64,000 nt of DNA from Brevibacterium sp. CS2. GTDB taxonomy: Bacteria; Actinomycetota; Actinomycetes; Actinomycetales; Brevibacteriaceae. Positions 49,404 to 59,838 of the stretch are shown one piece after another. The stretch covers positions 1,922,001 through 1,986,000 of the forward strand of contig NZ_CP040020.1 of the NCBI RefSeq assembly GCF_005280295.1, in the 5' to 3' direction. A program made the position numbers and the translations under genes. The notes under the pieces are model-generated. The model had not been told where the DNA came from, made no database searches, and saw only the letters and a program-made list of their open reading frames with translations. Each line of letters starts with the position of its first letter. Position 1 is the first letter of the stretch.

Positions 49404-49921
49404 GCGGCACCCCGATCACCGCGCCCCCCGCACCGGCCGGGCCCCACCGGCACACCGCACCTGCACCCGGGGAATCCGCGGCGTTCCACTTCACCTCGAC
49501 GTGGACGGCCCCGGTGCCGCCTGCGCGGGTGTGGGAGGAGCTCATCGCGGTCGAGCACTGGCCCCGGTGGTGGCCGGGGATCCGCAGCGCGCGGGTCATC
49601 GCCGACACCGGTGAGGGCGCGCCCGGTCGGCGGGTGGCCCTCACCATCGGCAGCCCGCTCGGGTACCGCCTGCGCTTCGCCCTCGAGCTCGCCGAGGCCA
49701 GCCCGCCGGAGTGCGCCCGCGTCCGCGCCGCCGGCGACCTCCGCGGCACCGGGCGGCTCACCGCGGCCGAGGCGGGGGCCGGCAGCGCACTCACCATCAC
49801 CTGGTGCGTGGTGAGCCGCCGCCGGCTCGTGCGCGCACTGCGACCGCTCGCACCCTGGGCGCACGGCCGGGTCATGGCCGCCGGGGAGCGGGGACTGCGG
49901 GAGCGGCTGGCCTCCGGCTGA
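49400..49921 (+). CDS. SRPBCC (START/polyketide cyclase-like) protein, start uncertain
   Basis: The domain FHFTSTWTAPVPPARVWEEL, VEHWPRWWPGIRSARV, RLRFALELAEASPPECARVR and AGERGLRERLASG is a lipid/hydrophobic-ligand binding SRPBCC fold of about 150 residues. No ATG, GTG or TTG lies in frame between the SDR stop and the domain start. The only likely start is a CTG overlapping the SDR stop (CTGA, 49400); otherwise a far-upstream start within the SDR gene would be needed. A sequencing error or non-canonical start is possible. Confidence 0.6.
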   Translation: MSGTPITAPPAPAGPHRHTAPAPGESAAFHFTSTWTAPVPPARVWEELIAVEHWPRWWPGIRSARVIADTGEGAPGRRVALTIGSPLGYRLRFALELAEASPPECARVRAAGDLRGTGRLTAAEAGAGSALTITWCVVSRRRLVRALRPLAPWAHGRVMAAGERGLRERLASG

Positions 49922-50010
49922 GCATCCGCCGAGCCCTCGAGGCCGTTCCATCGACAAGGTGCCTTGTTCCTGGAAGAGTGGGGGCACACGACGATGGGAA
50001 GGAACCCGCC

Positions 50011-50508
50011 ATGAATGACACCACCCGCACCTCCGAGGCCGAGCTCCGCGAGAAGGTCCGCGAGCTCATGAACGACACCCGCATCGCGATGCTCACCTCG
50101 GTCGACACCGACGGCACGCTCGTATCCCGGCCGATGGGCACCCAGGAGGTCGTCGAGGACGGCGACGTCTGGTTCATCACCACCGCGGACTCCGACATCG
50201 TCGACGAGCTCGCCGTCGATTCCCAGGTCAACGTCGCCTACTCCGGCAAGTCGAGCTGGGTCTCCGTGTCCGGCACCGCGACGGTGGTCCGCGACGTCGC
50301 GAAGCAGAAGGAGCTGTGGAACACCTTCACCTCCGCCTGGTTCGACGGCGGCGCCGACGACCCGGCCGTGCGCCTCATCCGCGTCACCCCGCACACCGCG
50401 CAGTACTGGGACTCGCCCGGCGGCGTGCGCACCATGCTCTCGATGCTCACCTCGGCGGCGACGAAGGGCACCCCGAAGACCGGGGAATCGCGCACCGTCG
50501 ACATGTGA
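50011..50508 (+). CDS. Pyridoxamine 5'-phosphate oxidase-fold stress protein (GSP26-like)
   Basis: This 165-residue split-barrel flavin-binding protein has RIAMLTSVDTDGTLVSRPM, DGDVWFITTADSDIVDEL, VNVAYSGKSSWVSVSGTATV and VRLIRVTPHTAQYWDSPGG. It matches the general-stress-protein-26 branch of the PNPOx-like family, which binds FMN or similar. GGAAGGA precedes the ATG. Confidence 0.8.
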   Translation: MNDTTRTSEAELREKVRELMNDTRIAMLTSVDTDGTLVSRPMGTQEVVEDGDVWFITTADSDIVDELAVDSQVNVAYSGKSSWVSVSGTATVVRDVAKQKELWNTFTSAWFDGGADDPAVRLIRVTPHTAQYWDSPGGVRTMLSMLTSAATKGTPKTGESRTVDM

Positions 50509-50535
50509 GCGAACGGCGCCGCCGGCCGCCGCTGC

Positions 50536-51117
50536 TCAGCGCTTCTTCTGCGCCTTCGCGGCGGCCTTGCGGGCCTGTTTCGTCGCACGCACCTCGGCGA
50601 GCGTGTGCTCGTCGACGACGTCGGCGATCGACAGCCGGGCCTCCGGGGCTCCGTACTCGCCGGCGGCGGCCTCCCAGCCGGCGGCCTGCAGGTCGAACTG
50701 CTTGCCGAGCAGCGCGAGGAAGATCTTCGCCTTCTGCTCCCCGAACCCCGGCAGCGCCCTGAGACGGCGGAGCACCTCGGAGCCGTCCGGGTCACCCGCG
50801 GTCCAGAGCGCCGCGGCGTCGCCGTCGTAATCACTGCAGATCGCGGCGGCGAGCTTCTGCACCCGCTCGGCCATGGACTTGGGGAACCGGTGCACCGCCG
50901 GCTTCTCCCGGAACGCCGCGAGGAACGCCTCGGGGTCCATGTCCGCGACGAGGGCGGGGGAGTAGCCGCCCAGGCGCTCGGCGAGCTTCGCGGGGCCGGC
51001 GAACGCGGACTCCATCGTCACCTGCTGGTCGAGCAGCATGCCGGTGAGCAGGGCGAAGGGGTTCTCCGCGAGCAGGGCGTCGGCGCGGGCATCCGTGGAC
51101 AGGTAGAGATCGCTCAT
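50536..51117 (-). CDS. HhH-GPD base-excision repair protein (TIGR03252-type)
   Basis: This 193-residue actinobacterial HhH-GPD family member reads LLTGMLLDQQVTMESAFAGP, then LRALPGFGEQKAKIFLALLG (helix-hairpin-helix). No Fe-S cluster is present and the catalytic Asp is not obvious after the hairpin, so the activity is uncertain. It ends in an Ala/Lys-rich tail. Start 51117 overlaps the promoter of the divergent uvrA2 gene, which starts 77 bp away. Confidence 0.72.
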   Translation of the reverse strand: MSDLYLSTDARADALLAENPFALLTGMLLDQQVTMESAFAGPAKLAERLGGYSPALVADMDPEAFLAAFREKPAVHRFPKSMAERVQKLAAAICSDYDGDAAALWTAGDPDGSEVLRRLRALPGFGEQKAKIFLALLGKQFDLQAAGWEAAAGEYGAPEARLSIADVVDEHTLAEVRATKQARKAAAKAQKKR

Positions 51118-51193
51118 GCCCACCATTGTGCCCGGTGCGCCGGCGAGTGCGCCCGGTGCGCCCGCGTCCGTGCCTGCCGGTAGCGTGGACGCC

Positions 51194-53812
51194 ATGCCAG
51201 CGAATCGAGCCGCACCCGCCGTGCCCACCGGTGACGTCCGGGTCCGCGACGCCCGTCTCCACAACCTCCAGCACGTCTCCACGTCGTTCCCGCGCGGCAG
51301 TCTCGTCGCGTTCACCGGCGTCTCCGGCTCCGGGAAGTCCTCGCTCGCCTTCGGCACCCTCCACGGGGAGGCGCAGCGGCGCTACCTCGAATCGATCGCC
51401 CCGTTCGCCCGGCGCCTCATCGGCTCCGCCGTGGACCCGCGCGTCGAATCCGTCACCGGGATGCCCCCGACCGTCGCCCTCGAGCAGCGGCACACCGCCG
51501 GCGGAACCCGCTCGACGGTCGGCACGATCACCACGCTGTCCAACGCGATCCGACTGCTGTACTCCCGGGCCGGCGACCACCCGGCAGACGTCCTCGCCCG
51601 CGGCTCCGCGCTCCACGGCGGGCGCCTGACCTCGGACGCGTTCAGCCCCAACACCCCGGAGGGCATGTGCTCGCGCTGCCACGGCGCCGGCGTCCTCCAC
51701 GAACCCACCGAGTCCTCGATGGTCCCGGACCCGTCGCTCTCGATCGCCGAGGGCGCGATCGCCGCCTGGCCCGGAGCCTGGCTCGGCAAGAACTTCCGCG
51801 ACATCCTCCGCACCCTCGGCATCGACCTCCGCGCTCCCTGGGACTCCCTGCCCGCCGACACGCGGGAATGGATCCTCTTCACCGAGGAGCAGCCGGTCGT
51901 CACCGTCTCACCGGAGCGCGAGGCCGGCCGCATCCAGCGCGACTACCAGGGCAAGTGGTCCTCCGTGCGCCGCTATCTGCTGCACACCTACCACGACACG
52001 AAATCGGAGAAGACCCGGACGCGCGCCCTGCGCTACTTCGACACCCGCACCTGCCCCGTCTGCGAGGGCCACCGGCTCGGTGCCGACGCCCTGCGCGTGA
52101 CCTACCTCGGCGAGCCGATCCCCGCACTCGCCGCCCGCACCGCCGCCGAGGTCCGCACCCGGCTCGCGGACCGGCTCGCCGCGCTGCCTGCCGGGGAGGG
52201 CACCCCGGAGGAGGAGGCCGAACGCATCCTCCTGCCCTCGGCCCTGCCCGTGCTCGACACCATCGTGCGGCTCGGCCTCGGCCACCTGTCCCTCGACCGG
52301 CCGGCGGCCACCCTGTCGGCCGGCGAGCTCCAGCGCCTGCGCCTGGCCTCCCAGCTGCGCTCCGGCCTGTTCGGCGTCGCCTACGTCCTCGACGAGCCCT
52401 CCGCCGGCCTCCACCCGACGGAGAAGGGCGTGCTCACCGAGCTGTTCGACCGGTTCATCGCCGACGGCAACTCCGTCCTCCTCGTCGAGCACGACATGGG
52501 ACTCGTCGCCGGCGCGGACTGGGTGATCGACGTCGGTCCCAGCGCCGGCACCGGAGGCGGCCGGATCCTCCACTCCGGCCCGGTCGCCGCGCTCGCGGGC
52601 GTCCCGGACTCCGTCACCGCGCGCTACCTCGGCGCCCCGCCTCCCGCGCCGCGCACCGCTGCTCAGGTCCGCACCCCCACCGGCCGCCTGTGCCTGGAGG
52701 GGGTGACCGCGCGCACGCTGAACGATCTCGACGTCGAGATCCCGCTCGGCGTGCTCACCGCGGTCACCGGGATCTCCGGCTCCGGCAAGTCCACGCTCGT
52801 CACCCATGTGCTCGCCCGGGTGCTCGCCGGACGGGTGCGCACCACCGTCGTCGGGGACGACGGGGACGACGGCGCCGGGGCGGATGCCGTGCACGTGCGC
52901 GCCGTCACCGGGGCGGAATCGGTCGACCGACTCGTCCACATCACCCAGAAGCCGATCGGCCGCAGCCCGCGCTCCTGCCTGGCGACCTACACCGGCCTGT
53001 TCGACCGGGTGCGCCGGCTGTTCGCCGACACCCCGGAAGCCGCGGCCCGCGGCTGGGGCGTGGGCCGCTTCTCCTTCAACGTCGTCGAGGGTCGCTGCCC
53101 GACCTGCGCGGGGGAGGGCCAGATCGAGGTCGAGCTCGTGTTCCTCCCCGGCAGCTACGCCCGCTGCCCGGACTGCCACGGCGCCCGCTACGCCCCGGAC
53201 ACCCTCGAGGTGACGTGGAACGGGCTCACCATCGCGCAGGTCCTCGACCTCACCGTCGAAGCCGCCCGCCCGGTGTTCGCCTCCGACGCCCGCATCACCC
53301 GCGCCCTCGATGCGCTCGCCGCCGTGGGGCTCGGCTACCTCACGCTCGGCCAGGCGGCCACGGAGCTCTCCGGCGGCGAGGCCCAGCGCATCAAGCTCGC
53401 CACCGAGCTCCAGCGCGCACCCCGCGGACACACCGTCTACCTCCTCGACGAACCGACCACCGGGCTCCACCCCGCCGACGTCGACCTCCTCCTCGCCGAG
53501 CTCTCCCGCCTCGTCGACCAGGGCGGCACCGTCGTCCTCGTCGAGCACGACATGCGCGTCGTCGCCGGAGCCGACCACGTCATCGACCTCGGTCCCGGAG
53601 CAGGCGAGCACGGCGGCCGGATCATCGCGGCCGGCACCCCGGCCGAGGTCGCCGCCGCCGGCACCGCGACCGGCCGCTGCCTGGCCCTGGGCGGGAGGAC
53701 CGGAGACGCGCAGGCGGGAATATCCGGGGCCCGGCCCGCCGTTGCCCCTACCGACCCGACCGGCGCCGCGCCGGACGAGCACCCCGAACCCGACACCGTG
53801 GAGGCACCGTGA
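51194..53812 (+). CDS. UvrA2-like ABC excinuclease ATPase
   Basis: This 872-residue protein has two ABC domains: Walker [11 protein letters not shown] and [10 protein letters not shown], signatures [12 protein letters not shown] and [12 protein letters not shown], and Walker [12 protein letters not shown] and [11 protein letters not shown]. Zinc modules are [26 protein letters not shown] and CPDCHGARY. The UvrB-binding insertion normally found after the first Walker A is missing (the sequence goes from [20 protein letters not shown] almost directly to [16 protein letters not shown]). This is typical of UvrA2 proteins linked to drug or DNA-damage tolerance. Its stop overlaps the next gene's GTG. 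Confidence 0.87.
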   Translation: MPANRAAPAVPTGDVRVRDARLHNLQHVSTSFPRGSLVAFTGVSGSGKSSLAFGTLHGEAQRRYLESIAPFARRLIGSAVDPRVESVTGMPPTVALEQRHTAGGTRSTVGTITTLSNAIRLLYSRAGDHPADVLARGSALHGGRLTSDAFSPNTPEGMCSRCHGAGVLHEPTESSMVPDPSLSIAEGAIAAWPGAWLGKNFRDILRTLGIDLRAPWDSLPADTREWILFTEEQPVVTVSPEREAGRIQRDYQGKWSSVRRYLLHTYHDTKSEKTRTRALRYFDTRTCPVCEGHRLGADALRVTYLGEPIPALAARTAAEVRTRLADRLAALPAGEGTPEEEAERILLPSALPVLDTIVRLGLGHLSLDRPAATLSAGELQRLRLASQLRSGLFGVAYVLDEPSAGLHPTEKGVLTELFDRFIADGNSVLLVEHDMGLVAGADWVIDVGPSAGTGGGRILHSGPVAALAGVPDSVTARYLGAPPPAPRTAAQVRTPTGRLCLEGVTARTLNDLDVEIPLGVLTAVTGISGSGKSTLVTHVLARVLAGRVRTTVVGDDGDDGAGADAVHVRAVTGAESVDRLVHITQKPIGRSPRSCLATYTGLFDRVRRLFADTPEAAARGWGVGRFSFNVVEGRCPTCAGEGQIEVELVFLPGSYARCPDCHGARYAPDTLEVTWNGLTIAQVLDLTVEAARPVFASDARITRALDALAAVGLGYLTLGQAATELSGGEAQRIKLATELQRAPRGHTVYLLDEPTTGLHPADVDLLLAELSRLVDQGGTVVLVEHDMRVVAGADHVIDLGPGAGEHGGRIIAAGTPAEVAAAGTATGRCLALGGRTGDAQAGISGARPAVAPTDPTGAAPDEHPEPDTVEAP

Positions 53813-54714
53813 GAGCACCCGCCGACAGCACGAACCCCAAGTTCGCCGAATACGCGGCCCCCGAGCGGCTGGTGAGCACCCAGTGGGTCGCCGACCACCT
53901 CGACACCCCCGGCGTCGTCGTCGTCGAGAGCGACGAGGACGTCCTCCTCTACGAGACCGGGCACATCCCCGGCGCGGTGAAGATCGACTGGCACACCGAG
54001 CTCAACGACCCCGTCACCCGCGACTACGTCGACGGTGCCGGATTCGCCGCCCTCATGGGGGCCAAGGGCATCGGCCGGGACCACACCGTGGTGATCTACG
54101 GGGACAAGTCCAACTGGTGGGCGGCCTACGCCCTCTGGGTGTTCACCCTGTTCGGCCACTCCGACGTCCGTCTGATGGACGGCGGCCGCGCTTTGTGGCA
54201 GGCCGAGGGCCGCGAGCTCACCACCGCCAAGCCCGAGCGCCCGGCGACCGACTACCCTGTCATCGACCGCGACGACTCGCGGATCCGCGCCTTCCTCCCC
54301 GAGGTGCTCGAGCGCATCGGCGGCGTCCCGCTCATCGACGTCCGCAGCCCCGACGAGTACACCGGGAAGCGCACCCACATGCCCGACTACCCGGAAGAGG
54401 GCGCGCTGCGCGGCGGGCACATCCCGACCGCCCGCTCCGTGCCGTGGGCCCGGGCCGCGAACGAGGACGGCACCTTCAAGTCCGCCGCGGAGCTCCGCAG
54501 CATCTACGTCGACGACCTCGGGCTCGACACGGACGAGGACGTCATCGCCTACTGCCGGATCGGTGAGCGCTCGAGCCACACGTGGTTCGTCCTCGAGCAC
54601 CTGCTCGGCTTCCGCGGCGTGAAGAACTACGACGGCTCGTGGACCGAATGGGGCAACGTCGTTCGCGTGCCGATCGCGCGCGGCGAGGAGCCGGGGGAGG
54701 CCCGGACGTCGTGA
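53809..54714 (+). CDS. Thiosulfate/3-mercaptopyruvate sulfurtransferase
   Basis: This 301-residue tandem rhodanese protein has an N-terminal inactive domain and a C-terminal domain with the catalytic Cys249 in [16 protein letters not shown]. The CRIGERS loop is characteristic of actinobacterial CysA/SseA-type thiosulfate sulfurtransferases. GTG 53809 overlaps the uvrA2 stop (GTGA), and the stop overlaps sufE, so sulfur is likely passed between the two products. Confidence 0.87.
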   Translation: MRAPADSTNPKFAEYAAPERLVSTQWVADHLDTPGVVVVESDEDVLLYETGHIPGAVKIDWHTELNDPVTRDYVDGAGFAALMGAKGIGRDHTVVIYGDKSNWWAAYALWVFTLFGHSDVRLMDGGRALWQAEGRELTTAKPERPATDYPVIDRDDSRIRAFLPEVLERIGGVPLIDVRSPDEYTGKRTHMPDYPEEGALRGGHIPTARSVPWARAANEDGTFKSAAELRSIYVDDLGLDTDEDVIAYCRIGERSSHTWFVLEHLLGFRGVKNYDGSWTEWGNVVRVPIARGEEPGEARTS

Positions 54715-55169
54715 GCGAGACCGCACCCCTGCCCGGCGGCCTGCAGGAGATCGCCGACGACTTCGCCGCGATGCCGGACGCGGACAAGCTCCAGCTGCTC
54801 CTCGAATTCAGCCAGGAGCTGCCGGACCTGCCCGACCGCTTCGCCGAGCACCCCGAGCTGCTCGAACCGGTGCCCGAGTGCCAGTCGCCGATCTTCCTCG
54901 TCACCGAGATCGACGACGACTCCGAGCGCACCGTGCACCTCCACTTCAGCGCCCCGCCCGAAGCACCCACCACCCGCGGCTTCGCCGGCATCCTCCACGA
55001 GGGACTCGACGGCCGCCCGGCCGCCACCGTGCTCTCAGTCCCGGCGGAGCTGCCGCTGCGCCTGTCCCTCGAGGAGCAGGTGAGCCCGCTGCGGCTGCGC
55101 GGGATGAGCGGCATGCTCGCGCGCATCCAGCGCCAGGTGAGCGAGCGCACCGCTGCGGGGGCCGAATGA
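54711..55169 (+). CDS. SufE family protein
   Basis: This 152-residue sulfur-acceptor protein has [20 protein letters not shown] and the persulfide Cys57 in [10 protein letters not shown]. SufE proteins take sulfur from a desulfurase; in actinobacteria a SufE gene commonly follows a sulfurtransferase gene, as here. GTG 54711 overlaps the upstream stop. The stop overlaps the DUF368 gene (ATGA). Confidence 0.87.
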   Translation: MSETAPLPGGLQEIADDFAAMPDADKLQLLLEFSQELPDLPDRFAEHPELLEPVPECQSPIFLVTEIDDDSERTVHLHFSAPPEAPTTRGFAGILHEGLDGRPAATVLSVPAELPLRLSLEEQVSPLRLRGMSGMLARIQRQVSERTAAGAE

Positions 55170-56179
55170 GCGCCCCGGTCCGACGCCCCCTGTGGGTGCT
55201 GCCCCTCGACCTCGTCCGCGGCTTCCTCATCGGCATGGCCGAGCTCGTCCCGGGCGTGTCCGGCGGCACCGTCGCACTCGTCACCGGGGTCTACGACCAG
55301 CTCATCGACTCCGCCTCGCACATGCTGTCCGCGATCAAGCGGCTCGTCGCCGGCCCCGACCGCTGGGCCGGGTTCCGGGCGGAGCTCGCGCGCACGCAGT
55401 GGCTGCTCATCATCCCGGTGCTCATCGGGATGGCCGCCGCGGTGCTCACCGCCGCCGGAGTGATGGCCCGCTTCGTCGCCGACCACCCCGAGGCCTCGCG
55501 CGGCCTGTTCTTCGGACTCGTCGCGATGAGCATCCTCGTCCCGGTCCTCATGCTCCCCTCCCGCGAATCGCCCTCGGCCGGCGCCCGGCTGCTCGATGCC
55601 GGGCTCGTCATCGGAGCCGCGATCATCGCCTTCGTGCTCATCGGATTCGCCGGCGGCGGAGCGCAGACCGACCCCTCGCTCCTCGTCGTGTTCCTCGCCG
55701 CCTCGATCGCGATCTGCGCGCTCGTCGTGCCCGGGGTCTCCGGCTCCTTCTTCCTCCTCGCCGTCGGCCTGTACTCGACGACGATGAGCGCGCTCGACGA
55801 CCGGGACCTCGGCTACATCGCGGTGTTCGGTCTCGGCGCGCTCGTCGGGCTCGCCTCGTTCGTGCGGCTCCTCAAGCACCTCCTCACCCGCCACCGCCGC
55901 CTCACCCTGCTCGTCATGACCGGGCTGATGATCGGTTCGCTCCGTGCCCTGTGGCCGTGGCAGTCGTCGGCCGGCGGCGACGACAGCGCGCCCGGAATGC
56001 TGCTCGGCCCGTACGACCCCGTCCTCGGCCCCGTGCTGCTCGCGCTGCTCGGCGCCGCAGCGGTGGCCGCCCTCGTCGTGTTCGAGCGGAAGTTCTCGCC
56101 CACGGTCCACGAGATCGAGGCCGAGGAGGACGAGCGGGAGGCCGCTCGGCGAACCCGGACGGATGCCGCAGACGGTTGA
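55166..56179 (+). CDS. DUF368 membrane protein (undecaprenyl-phosphate transporter family)
   Basis: This 337-residue polytopic membrane protein has the two DUF368 signature repeats [29 protein letters not shown] at the start and [20 protein letters not shown] in the middle, an inverted-repeat architecture with about 8-9 helices. DUF368 proteins have been shown to recycle undecaprenyl phosphate across the membrane. A charged C-terminal tail ([18 protein letters not shown]) is cytoplasmic. It overlaps sufE by four bases. Confidence 0.83.
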   Translation: MSAPVRRPLWVLPLDLVRGFLIGMAELVPGVSGGTVALVTGVYDQLIDSASHMLSAIKRLVAGPDRWAGFRAELARTQWLLIIPVLIGMAAAVLTAAGVMARFVADHPEASRGLFFGLVAMSILVPVLMLPSRESPSAGARLLDAGLVIGAAIIAFVLIGFAGGGAQTDPSLLVVFLAASIAICALVVPGVSGSFFLLAVGLYSTTMSALDDRDLGYIAVFGLGALVGLASFVRLLKHLLTRHRRLTLLVMTGLMIGSLRALWPWQSSAGGDDSAPGMLLGPYDPVLGPVLLALLGAAAVAALVVFERKFSPTVHEIEAEEDEREAARRTRTDAADG

Positions 56180-56210
56180 TCGCGGGCCGCGGGCAGGCGA
56201 GGATGGGGTC

Positions 56211-56708
56211 ATGGCTGAAACCGCATTCAAATCGACACCCGTCCACACCTCCGGCGATCTCCCCGCCACCGGTGCCCAGGCCCCGGCGTTCGACCTCGTC
56301 GGCACTGACCTCGGCGCGGTGACGAGTGGATCGTTCTCCGGCAAGCGCCTCGTCCTCAACGTGTTCCCGAGCATCGACACCGGCGTCTGCGCCGCCTCGG
56401 TGCGCCGGTTCAACGAGCTCGCCGCCGGCCTCGAGAACACCGCTGTGCTCTGCGTCTCCCAGGACCTGCCGTTCGCGCAGGCGCGCTTCTGCGGGGCCGA
56501 GGGCATCGACAACGTCACCGCCGCCTCGGCGTTCCGCTCGAGCTTCGGCGAGGACTTCGGTCTCAGGCTCGCCGACGGGCCGATGGCCGGTCTGCTCGCC
56601 CGGGCCGTGCTCGTCCTCGACGAGTCCGGCACCGTGACGTACACCGAGCTCGTCCCCGAGATCACCACCGAACCGGACTACGACGCCGCCGTCGCAGCCC
56701 TGGGCTGA
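56211..56708 (+). CDS. tpx: Thiol peroxidase
   Basis: This 165-residue peroxiredoxin of the Tpx type has peroxidatic Cys60 in [16 protein letters not shown] and resolving Cys94 in [12 protein letters not shown], plus [12 protein letters not shown]. It reduces peroxides using thioredoxin. ATG 56211 follows a weak GAGG. A hairpin follows the stop. Confidence 0.9.
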   Translation: MAETAFKSTPVHTSGDLPATGAQAPAFDLVGTDLGAVTSGSFSGKRLVLNVFPSIDTGVCAASVRRFNELAAGLENTAVLCVSQDLPFAQARFCGAEGIDNVTAASAFRSSFGEDFGLRLADGPMAGLLARAVLVLDESGTVTYTELVPEITTEPDYDAAVAALG

Positions 56709-56722
56709 GATCCGCTCGCGAT

Positions 56723-56756
56723 GCCCGCCGTGCCGGAGCCCCCGGGCACGGCGGGC
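56723..56756 (+). terminator. Hairpin terminator after tpx
   Basis: A perfect 12-bp inverted repeat (GCCCGCCGTGCC and complement) with a 10-base loop lies 15 bases after the tpx stop. There is no U-run, so it may act as an I-shaped or Rho-assisted terminator. Confidence 0.65.
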
Positions 56757-56828
56757 ACCGTCCATGTCCTGTACAATTGACCGGCGGCGTATCCTGCGTC
56801 GCTTGAGCCGCAGAGCCGAGGGTGCCGC

Positions 56829-57776
56829 ATGACCGAACTCGATATCGAGCACGACCACAACCGGTACGAGGTCGACGAGCTCGTCGAACTCCATTCCAAG
56901 GTCAAGGTGCAGGCGGCGAAGGACGCCAAGGCCACCGCTCCCAGCGGTCCCGGCGGGATCCCGGCGTGGCAGGAGAACTACCCCTACGAGACCAAGCTGT
57001 CCCGGCGCAGCTACGAGCGCCAGAAGCGACAGCTCCAGGTCGAGCTCCTCAAGCTCCAGCTCTGGGTCAAGACCAACGACCAGAAGATCGCGATCCTCTT
57101 CGAGGGCCGCGACGCCGCCGGCAAGGGCGGGTCGATTAAGCGGTTCATGGAGCACCTCAACCCGCGCGGCGCCCGCATCGTCGCACTGAGCGTTCCCACC
57201 GAGCGCGAACAGTCCCAGTGGTACTTCCAACGCTACGTCGAGCACCTGCCCAGCGGCGGAGAGATCGTGTTCTTCGACCGCTCCTGGTACAACCGGGCCG
57301 GCGTCGAGCGCGTCATGGGCTACTGCGACCCCGCCCAGTACCTCGAGTTCATGCGGACCTGCCCCGAGTTCGAGCGGATGCTCGTCGACTCCGGCATCCA
57401 CCTCATCAAGTTCTGGTTCTCCGTCTCCCAGGCGGAGCAGGCCGCCCGCTTCCAGGCCCGGTCCAACGACCCGGTCAAGCAGTGGAAGCTCTCGCCGACC
57501 GACCTCGCCAGCCGCGACAAGTGGAACGCCTACACCGAGGCGAAGGAGGCGATGTTCTTCTACACCGACTCCGCCCACGCCCCGTGGACCGTGGTGAAGT
57601 CGAACGACAAGAAGCGCGCCCGCCTCGAGGCGATGCGCTACGTGCTCTCGCAGTTCGACTACCCGGAGAAGGACCATCGGGTCGTCGGCAAGGTCGACAA
57701 GAAGATCGTCGGCCGCGGCAAGTCGCTCCTGGAAGCCGGTGAGGGCGAGTCGATCGGGAGCTTCCCCAACCTGTGA
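56829..57776 (+). CDS. ppk2: Polyphosphate kinase 2
   Basis: This 315-residue class-I-like PPK2 has Walker A EGRDAAGKGGSIKRF, Walker B FFDRSWYNRAGVERVMGY, lid region SRDKWNAYTEAKEAMF and WKLSPTDL. It transfers phosphate between polyphosphate and nucleotides (usually ADP or GDP to triphosphate). It has a ~60-residue N-terminal extension before YETKLSRRSYERQKRQLQVE. A hairpin follows the stop. Confidence 0.9.
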   Translation: MTELDIEHDHNRYEVDELVELHSKVKVQAAKDAKATAPSGPGGIPAWQENYPYETKLSRRSYERQKRQLQVELLKLQLWVKTNDQKIAILFEGRDAAGKGGSIKRFMEHLNPRGARIVALSVPTEREQSQWYFQRYVEHLPSGGEIVFFDRSWYNRAGVERVMGYCDPAQYLEFMRTCPEFERMLVDSGIHLIKFWFSVSQAEQAARFQARSNDPVKQWKLSPTDLASRDKWNAYTEAKEAMFFYTDSAHAPWTVVKSNDKKRARLEAMRYVLSQFDYPEKDHRVVGKVDKKIVGRGKSLLEAGEGESIGSFPNL

Positions 57777-57823
57777 CATCCGCGGTAAAGGGCCGCCGCC
57801 CGACACGGTGACGAGTCGATCGG

Positions 57824-57855
57824 GAACGGCCGTCGGAGGAATCCGGCGGCCGTTC
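57824..57855 (+). terminator. Hairpin terminator after ppk2
   Basis: GAACGGCCG (57824-57832) is mirrored by CGGCCGTTC (57847-57855), with GGA/TCC pairs extending the inner stem. No U-run follows. The remaining stretch to 58005 contains no gene. Confidence 0.6.
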
Positions 57856-58005
57856 GGCATATCCGGTCGCGGGCCGCTGCGGTGCCCGATTCGTCACGCG
57901 ATCGCCGCACAACCGCAACGCCGCCGCGGGAGTCCGCACGGATCCCGATGTTACCGTCGGGTCATTCCCCGTCCCGGGGTCCGTCACCAGAAGGGCGCCT
58001 CACCC

Positions 58006-59131
58006 GTGCAGCTGTTCCGCCGCGTCATCCTCCCCACCGGCTTCCTCGTCGTCCTCCTCGTCATCGCGATCGCCCTGGCGTGGATCGCATTCCGGCCCAC
58101 CGGGCAGGCCGCCGGCGGGGGAGAGGAACCCAGCGGCACTCCGCTGAGCACCGAGGTCGTCGTCGAACGAGGGACCATCACCAACACGATGACGGTGTCG
58201 GGGACGATCCGGATCGACCCGGCGAAACCCGTCGAGGCGAGCCACGCGGGGACGATCAACCACCTGTTCGTCGCTGCCGGCGCCGAGGTCCGGGCCGGCG
58301 ACCAGCTGTTCCAGATCCGGGCCGAGGAGACATCTGAGCTAAGCACCGGAACCCGCCCCGGGCACCGACCCCGACGCGGCGGAGCCCGCGCCCGCCCCGC
58401 CCGCCGCGCCGCGCTACCGCTACCACACCGTCGTCGCCCCGGCCGACGGCACGCTCGGGGAGTTCACCCAGGAGATCGGCGACGAGGTGGCGAAGGGCAC
58501 CCCTGTGACCTCCGTCGCGCAGCGGATCTTCCGCGCCGTCGGTGTGATCGAGCCGATCGATCTCTACCGGCTGACTGAGTTGCCCGACTCCGCGGAGATC
58601 ACCATCACCAAGGGGCCCGAGCCCTTCGACTGCACCGGACTGCGCATCGACCAGGGATCGACGGGCGGCGACGACGGTGGCGACGGGGCCGGGTACACTG
58701 CCGGTCCCGACAGCACCGGCGGCTCCGAGGGCACGGGCGAGGCGGATCCGGCCCCGGCCGAGGACGCGGGCGCGGCACCCGACCCGGGCGGCGGGGACAC
58801 GGTGTCACTCACCTGTCTCGTGCCCGACGAGGTCACCGTCTACAACCGGCTGCCGATGACCATGGAGGTCGACGCCGGCTCCGTCGAGGATGCACTCATC
58901 GTGCCCGTCACCGCGGTGCGCGGCCTCACCGAGAAGGGCACCGTGTGGACGATCGGCGCCGACGGCACCGAGGAGGAGCGCGCGGTCGAGCTCGGGATGA
59001 GCGACGGCACCATGGTCGAGGTCGTCTCCGGGCTCGAGGAGGGCGAGGCGATCGCCGAGTTCGTCCCCGGCACCGCACCCGAGCAGGCCGCGGACGACCC
59101 TGGGGAGTTCGGCGGCGAGGGCGACTGGTGA
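58006..59131 (+). pseudogene. MacA/efflux-adaptor-like periplasmic protein, frameshifted
   Basis: The first frame from GTG 58006 has a membrane anchor (VILPTGFLVVLLVIAIALAW) and the start of a lipoyl/hairpin adaptor (VVVERGTITNTMTVSGTIRI; VEASHAGTINHLFVAAGAEV). From about 58343 the continuation is in the +1 frame (RYRYHTVVAPADGTLGEFTQ ... ALIVPVTAVRGLTEKGTVWT) to a stop overlapping the ATPase gene. Joining the two frames gives a plausible ~375-residue membrane-fusion protein for the MacB-like exporter. An extra base near CTGAGCTAAGC (58335-58343) breaks it, either a true mutation or a sequence error. Confidence 0.75.
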
Positions 59132-59838
59132 CCGAGGCCCCGCTCATCGAGCTTGCCGGGGTCGCCCGCGCCGCTCGGCTGCCCGATGACAGCGTGCTCA
59201 CCATTCTGTTCCGTGTCGATCTCACGGTGCGTGCCGGGGACCACCTCGGGATCGTCGGCCGCTCGGGTTCGGGGAAGTCGACGCTACTCAACATCCTCGG
59301 CCTCCTCGACCGGCCGACCGCCGGCACCATGCGCTGGTGCGGGGAGCCGATCGAGCGGATCTCCGCCCGCAGAGCCGCACGGATCCGCGGGCGCGACATC
59401 GGCTTCGTGTTCCAGCAGTTCAACCTCCTGCCCGACCGCACGGCGCGCGAGAACGTCGCCGCGCCCCTGCTCTACGGGACGGCCGGGGAGTTCCGCCGGC
59501 GCAATGCGCTCGCCGCCGAGGTCCTCGAGCGGCTCGGGCTCGGCCACCGGATCGACGCCCAGCCGAAGAACCTCTCCGGGGGCGAACAGCAGCGCGTGGC
59601 GATCGCCCGCGCCCTCGTGCGCCGGCCCCGCGTCATCCTCGCCGACGAGCCGACCGGCGCCCTCGACATCGACACCGGGCGGGCGGTGATGGACCTGCTG
59701 CAGCAGGCCGCCCAGGAATTCGGCACCGCACTCGTCACGATCACCCACGACCCCGCGATCGCCGCCCGTGCCGACCACCGGTTCCGGCTCGACGCCGGAC
59801 GTCTCGTGCCCGAGGCGCAGGGGAGCGCGGTCCGATGA
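59128..59838 (+). CDS. MacB-like ABC transporter ATP-binding protein
   Basis: This 236-residue ATPase is of the LolD/MacB group: Walker [22 protein letters not shown]-loop FVFQQFNLLP, signature LSGGEQQRVAIARAL, Walker B VILADEPTGALD, H-loop THDP. GTG 59128 overlaps the adaptor stop, and the stop overlaps the permease ATG (ATGA). It works with the permease in export or lipoprotein handling. Confidence 0.87.
   Translation: MTEAPLIELAGVARAARLPDDSVLTILFRVDLTVRAGDHLGIVGRSGSGKSTLLNILGLLDRPTAGTMRWCGEPIERISARRAARIRGRDIGFVFQQFNLLPDRTARENVAAPLLYGTAGEFRRRNALAAEVLERLGLGHRIDAQPKNLSGGEQQRVAIARALVRRPRVILADEPTGALDIDTGRAVMDLLQQAAQEFGTALVTITHDPAIAARADHRFRLDAGRLVPEAQGSAVR

Noticed and set aside
54542..56668. 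708-codon minus-strand open frame over sufE, DUF368 and tpx
   Set aside because: Antisense shadow without start context; the sense genes have conserved catalytic motifs and overlapping starts.
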